A stretch of DNA of 9,499 nucleotides, from NCBI GenBank assembly GCA_031259905.1, contig JAIRKS010000011.1, positions 1 to 9,499 of the forward strand, given 5' to 3'. Made by a program: the position numbers and the translations under genes. Positions 6,548 through 9,499 of this stretch are shown piece by piece. This DNA is from Odoribacteraceae bacterium. GTDB taxonomy: Bacteria; Bacteroidota; Bacteroidia; Bacteroidales; Marinifilaceae. The stretch's first letter is position 1. The number at the start of each line of letters is the position of its first letter. The notes below the pieces were generated by a model, which was not told the origin of the DNA, ran no database searches, and was given only the letters and a program-made list of their open reading frames with translations.

Positions 6548-7936
6548 CTACTCCATCGCCTCGCCGGGCGCGACGGTCGCCGCCAGGCGTTCCTCCCCGG
6601 CACGGGCCGCGACATCCCCGCGCGCCGCCGTCCGCTCGTCGACCGGGAGCGGGTAACCGCCGGCCATCGCCTCGCCCGCCACGCGCTCGCCGCGAAGACG
6701 CGCCACGAGCGAATCCTTCAGCAGGAGGAAACGCTCCATATCCTCGCCCGCCACGGGATCACCCGCGGGCAACTCCACCGCGAGGGGATCCACCGGCTTT
6801 CCGCCCCGGTACATCCTGAAATCGAGGTGCGGGCCGGTAGACAAGCCGGTGCTCCCGACGTACCCGATCACCTCCCCCTGCGCCACGCGCGCGCCGACCC
6901 TCGTCCCGGACGCGAAGCGGGAGAGGTGCATGTAAGTCGTCGTGTAAGCGTTCGCGTGACGGATCGTCACGAAATTCCCCGCGCCGCCCGCCTGGTACTC
7001 CCGCTTCACGACCGTGCCGTCGCCCACGGCGTGAACGGGCGTCCCGGCCGGCGCGGCGTAATCCACGCCGTGATGCGGGCGATGCACCTTCAACACGGGA
7101 TGGTAGCGGCTGTTGGAAAAGCGCGACGACACGCGGGAATACCTCAACGGCGCTTTCAGGAAGACCTTCTGCAGGCTGTTTCCTTGCTCGTCAAAATAAG
7201 CGGCGCGCCCCTCGCGCGGGAATCGCACGGCGACGCGTCGCTCGCCGCCACGCGTGAACACGGCCGCCTTCACCTCGACGCGCCCGGCGGGACGACCGTC
7301 GATGAACGGGCGCTCGTGGATCACGGAGAGGGAATCCCCCGCGCGTATCCCGTGGAAATCAACCGTCCACGCGTAGACGTCCGCCAGCGCGAGGGCCAGC
7401 ACCGGGTCGGCGCCGGCAGCCTTCAAATCGTTCCACGGCGACGACGTGATCCGCGCGCGGGTGATCCCCTCGACCGTCACCACCTCTTTCTCCCCGGCAC
7501 GCGCCGCGCCCTCCCCGGCGAGGTCGATCACCACGTAACGCGCCGCGTCGCGTTCGTAAACGAAGTACCGGGGCGCCCGCGCGCTATCCCGCTCCAGGAA
7601 GAGCGCGTACCTGTTGCCGGCGCGGATTCCCCGCGCGTCGAGTACTCCCGCCACGCGCGACGGCAACGCGGCGATCTTCCCCGCCGACACGCCGCCGCGC
7701 CCCAGCAACGAGGAGAGCGTCTCGCCACGCGCGACCACCCCCTCCTCTACCTCGAAGCTATCCACGGCAATGCCGTACCTGCGCTCGCTGACCGCCACCG
7801 CCGCGCTCTCTTCCACCTCGTCGCGCGCGTCACCGTCGCCACCCGTCACCGCCCCGTCGTCGCCCCGGGAAAGGATCACCGCCGTCGCGATCACCGCCGC
7901 GACCGCCACGACACTATATATTACTTCTCGTCTCAT
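6548..7936 (-). CDS. Membrane-anchored M23 (LytM-type) peptidoglycan metallopeptidase with OapA/LysM-like domain
   Basis: I use the ATG at 7936 (462 residues): it puts MRREVIYSVV directly before the hydrophobic segment at about 5-23, a signal anchor. A TTG ten codons upstream is less likely. Residues 60-140 resemble the LysM/OapA-like domain often preceding M23. The peptidase domain covers about 285-388: Zn-binding HxxxD is H288 and D292 in HHGVDYAAP, the catalytic-type His is H337 in YMHLS, and the usual HxH motif reads HLD (H370, D372) in TGPHLDFR. Asp or Cys in place of the last Zn-ligand His is, from memory, seen in other Bacteroidetes M23 proteins, so this may be functional. It would cut peptidoglycan cross-links in the periplasm during growth or division. 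Residues 416-462 form an extra Ala/Gly/Arg-rich tail. It is followed by its own terminator and preceded by the repeat-filled spacer. Confidence 0.93.
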   Translation of the reverse strand: MRREVIYSVVAVAAVIATAVILSRGDDGAVTGGDGDARDEVEESAAVAVSERRYGIAVDSFEVEEGVVARGETLSSLLGRGGVSAGKIAALPSRVAGVLDARGIRAGNRYALFLERDSARAPRYFVYERDAARYVVIDLAGEGAARAGEKEVVTVEGITRARITSSPWNDLKAAGADPVLALALADVYAWTVDFHGIRAGDSLSVIHERPFIDGRPAGRVEVKAAVFTRGGERRVAVRFPREGRAAYFDEQGNSLQKVFLKAPLRYSRVSSRFSNSRYHPVLKVHRPHHGVDYAAPAGTPVHAVGDGTVVKREYQAGGAGNFVTIRHANAYTTTYMHLSRFASGTRVGARVAQGEVIGYVGSTGLSTGPHLDFRMYRGGKPVDPLAVELPAGDPVAGEDMERFLLLKDSLVARLRGERVAGEAMAGGYPLPVDERTAARGDVAARAGEERLAATVAPGEAME

Positions 7937-8033
7937 TTGTTCGTCTTGATAAATACCGGCGTGCAAGGTAACATTTTCCTCGATACCCCCCGCCTCGCGT
8001 CTCCTCTCCCCTCCCCCGCCGCGCGCGTCCTCG

Positions 8034-8250
8034 CCCGGCCGGTCGTCATCCTCGCCCGGCTAATCGTCGTCCCCACCCGGCTAATCGTCGTCCCCGCTCG
8101 GCTGATCGTTGTCCCCACCCGACTAATCGTCATCCCCACCCGACTAATCGTCGTCCCCGCCGGAGATATTTTCGTCACCCTTCGCGTTGTGGATCGCCCC
8201 CGTCAAGAAATCGTCATCGACAACGGGAAAAGAGCCGTCCCCAACCGGGT
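8034..8250. repeat. Tandem array B: six good units of 21 bp plus decayed copies
   Basis: Unit starts at 8034, 8055, 8076, 8097, 8118 and 8139 are exactly 21 bases apart. The unit is CCCGRCTAATCGTC followed by GTCCCCA, with variants such as GATCGTT. Beyond 8160 decayed copies keep the phase: AATCGTC at 8209 is 126 bases (6 x 21) after the copy at 8083, and CCGTCCCCA then ACCGG around 8235-8248 also fall in register. It starts about 100 bases upstream of the M23 start codon. Frames across it give heptapeptides such as RLIVVPT, explained by the period being a multiple of three. Confidence 0.85.
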
Positions 8251-8273
8251 TTTCTAAGCCTGCTACTCGATTA

Positions 8274-8586
8274 TTGAGTTCCAAAGTCTTTTTTGGGAGC
8301 TCCCAATTTTATTTTGGGAGCTCCCAATCTCATTTTGGGAGCTCCCAATTTCATTTTGGGAGCTCCCAATCTCATTTTGGGAGCTCCCAATCTTATTTTG
8401 GGAGCTCCCAATTTCATTTTGGGAGCTCCCAATTTTATTTTGGGAGCTCCCAATTTCATTTTGGGAGCTCCCAATCTTATTTTGGGAGCTCCCAATTTCA
8501 TTTTGGGAGCTCCCAATTTCATTTTGGGAGCTCCCAATTTCATTTTGGGAGCTCCCAAAATTATATTGGGAGTTCCAAACGTGGAC
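8274..8586. repeat. Tandem array C: 21-bp units with a 14-bp perfect palindrome
   Basis: Thirteen copies of TTGGGAGCTCCCAA, with the GGGAGCTCCC cores starting at 8295, 8316, 8337 and so on to 8547, always 21 apart. The spacer is TYTYATT: only two positions vary, both by C/T transition, and all four combinations occur. Core bases show no change in the 13 copies; the thirteenth has a diverged spacer. Degenerate copies flank the array at 8274 and 8568, and both carry GAGTTCCAAA. Each unit contains a SacI site (GAGCTC). The AT-rich spacers contrast with the GC-rich genes. Several frames are open only because the unit has no stop in them. Confidence 0.96.
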
Positions 8587-8770
8587 GGTCGAACGAAAAA
8601 TGTGGTCGGTCGAACGAAAAATGTGGATGGTCGAACGAAAAATGTGGACGGTCGAACGAAAAATGTGATTGGTCGAACGAAAAATGTGATTGCTCGACCG
8701 AAAAATCTGGACGGTCGAACGAAAAATGTGGACAGGCGAACGAAAAATGTGATTGGTCGAACGAAAAATC
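8587..8770. repeat. Tandem array D: nine units of 21 bp
   Basis: Copies start at 8587, 8608, 8629, 8650, 8671, 8692, 8713, 8734 and 8755. The unit is GGTCGAACGAAAAATGTG plus a three-base end that varies (GTC, GAT, GAC or ATT). The copies at 8692 (GCTCGACCG, ATCTG) and 8734 (AGGCGAACG) carry substitutions, and the last is cut after AAAAATC. It adjoins array C with a hybrid stretch at 8568-8586 ending CGTGGAC, which resembles this array's unit end. All six frames are stop-free in the consensus. Confidence 0.95.
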
Positions 8771-8771
8771 A

Positions 8772-8813
8772 AAAAAGTCTTGTACCATCATGAAAAAGTC
8801 TTGCGCCATTGGG
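8772..8813. repeat. Two-copy 21-bp direct repeat (E) at the end of the arrays
   Basis: AAAAAGTCTTG begins at 8772 and 8793, exactly 21 bases apart, followed by related tails (TACCATC and CGCCATT). The octamer AAAGTCTT also occurs at 8283-8290, at the left end of array C. The second copy supplies the TTG at 8801-8803 of the promoter below. Confidence 0.7.
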
Positions 8814-8830
8814 AGACCTTCTTACCTTCG
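8801..8830 (+). promoter_or_regulatory. Probable promoter of the TolB-like lipoprotein gene
   Basis: TTG at 8801-8803, a 19-base spacer, then TACCTTCG at 8823-8830, one mismatch from TAnnTTTG. Transcription would start near 8838, about 110 bases before the ATG at 8949. The -33 TTG is part of the second copy of the 21-bp repeat E, so repeat changes could alter the promoter. Confidence 0.55.
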
Positions 8831-8948
8831 CAACGGTAGGTTTATTAACTTCTGCTCGAGAGAAGGAAATTGATCCTGCCCGGGGAAAGCAAAATGTAAA
8901 GGTGATTACCAGGTATTTATATATATGAACAAAATAAGATTCGAAAAC

Positions 8949-9499
8949 ATGAAAACTTGTATGTTGAAAAGTGCACTCTTTTTATCCGTCCTGCCGGCTG
9001 TCTTGCTGTCGGGTTGCGAGGACGGGTCGTCGAACCTCTTTTTAGGGAAGAAGCCGAAAACGGTGGAGTTCAAGCGTTCCGTTGACCTCGCGGGAGAAAG
9101 GATAAGTATCGAGAGTTTCGGGGCGGAAGACCTGTTTGTCGCGGATACTTTCCTGGTCTTTATCACCCCCAAGTTGGATAAATGTTACTCGGTATTTTCG
9201 ACGACGGGGTACAGGCATCATGGAAATCTCGTGAGCCGGGGACAAGGGCCAGGGGAGTTCGTTTTCCCGGTGCAGCCGGTGTTTACCGAGAAAAACGGTG
9301 ACGAGGTCTCCGTGGCGTTTTATGACACGAACAAAAGCGCGCTTGTGTACCTGAATTTAACGCGTTCACTGGCGGACAGCAGGCCGGTTTTTGACAAAAT
9401 GCGGGAGTTTCGCGAGATACAGGGGATATACAAGTTGTTCCCGCTGGAAGAGGGAAAAATGTTTGTCGATTATTGCGATTTCGAGAGGCTGGACCAGCA
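8949..9499 (+). CDS. TolB-like six-bladed beta-propeller lipoprotein, C-terminus outside the window
   Basis: An open frame runs from ATG 8949 to the window end (183 complete codons, no stop). It begins with a lipoprotein signal: KTCMLK, a hydrophobic stretch, then LLSG before Cys23, the expected lipidation site. The mature protein has propeller-type strands and the pattern seen in Bacteroidetes 6-bladed/TolB-like lipoproteins (BF3164-like): a DTFLVF strand, CYSVFSTTG, then SRGQGPGEFVFP at about residues 96-107 and FYDTNKSALVYLNL near 120-135. These proteins are surface or periplasmic; their ligand and role are unknown and I do not infer one. In-frame ATGs at 8925 and 8961 are alternative starts; 8949 gives an ordinary signal length. 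The 5' region is a 1 kb spacer of 21-bp repeats shared with the divergent M23 gene. Confidence 0.85.
   Translation, partial: MKTCMLKSALFLSVLPAVLLSGCEDGSSNLFLGKKPKTVEFKRSVDLAGERISIESFGAEDLFVADTFLVFITPKLDKCYSVFSTTGYRHHGNLVSRGQGPGEFVFPVQPVFTEKNGDEVSVAFYDTNKSALVYLNLTRSLADSRPVFDKMREFREIQGIYKLFPLEEGKMFVDYCDFERLDQ

Noticed and set aside
7937..7966. Ten-codon N-terminal extension of the M23 gene from a TTG
   Set aside because: It would put a charged decapeptide before the signal anchor; ATG at 7936 gives a normal anchor.
6482..8257. Plus-strand frame of 591 codons opposite the M23 gene
   Set aside because: Antisense shadow; the M23 frame on the minus strand has clear motifs and this one has none.
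8274..8770. CRISPR array
   Set aside because: Repeats are contiguous 21-bp units with near-identical 7-bp spacers in C and none in D; no unique 30-40 bp spacers and no cas genes.
8263..8772. Minus-strand repeat frame (heptads such as IFRSTVH and GSSQNEI)
   Set aside because: Same cause: period divisible by three and no stop in the unit. The frames compete with each other and none shows a plausible start.
8187..8873. Plus-strand open frame of 228 codons with FGSSQFH- and SNEKCGR-type heptad repeats
   Set aside because: It starts with GTG in array B remnants and spans unrelated repeats. The 21-bp units lack stops in most frames, so several overlapping frames on both strands are open equally. 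There is no start context, signal or domain.

Overview
The window looks like a chromosome segment from a GC-rich member of the Bacteroidota, probably Bacteroidales. Four things point there: promoters of the Bacteroides type (a TTG element, about 19 bases, then TAnnTTTG) instead of sigma-70 boxes; start codons without clear Shine-Dalgarno sequences; typical Bacteroidetes families (a DUF4494 protein, a short single-RRM protein with a Gly/Arg tail, a TolB-like propeller lipoprotein with an RGQGPGEF motif, an OapA/LysM-like plus M23 peptidase); and strong use of G/C at third codon positions. That GC3 bias leaves long antisense reading frames open opposite the real genes. I cannot name a genus.

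Layout. 1-930 (minus): 5' part of a secreted GH88/GH105-type unsaturated glycuronyl hydrolase, cut by the window edge. 967-2631 (minus): asnB, 36 bases upstream of the hydrolase and possibly co-transcribed with it. 2632-2924: AT-richer divergent promoter region. 2925-3263 (plus): RRM RNA-binding protein with a textbook terminator. 3368-3829 (plus): DUF4494 protein. 3830-4336: convergent spacer with two hairpin terminators and a 21-bp tandem array. 4337-6436 (minus): recG. 6548-7936 (minus): membrane-anchored M23 peptidase, with a strong terminator between it and recG. 7937-8948: divergent spacer of about 1 kb, mostly tandem repeats. 8949-9499 (plus): start of a TolB-like beta-propeller lipoprotein, cut by the window edge.

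The genes are mostly housekeeping (asparagine synthesis, fork rescue, cell-wall hydrolysis, RNA binding) plus two envelope or carbohydrate functions. They do not form one obvious pathway.

The unusual content is between the genes. Two separate spacers hold four sequence-unrelated tandem arrays plus a two-copy repeat, and every one has a period of exactly 21 bp: 4127-4273, about 8034-8159 with decayed copies to about 8250, 8274-8586, 8587-8770 and 8772-8813. The third contains 13 perfect copies of a 14-bp palindrome (TTGGGAGCTCCCAA) at strict 21-bp spacing, which is two helical turns. The last repeat supplies the -33 element of the probable lipoprotein promoter. I read the arrays as non-coding repeats; a protein-binding array, transcribed hairpin array or variable minisatellite are the main hypotheses.
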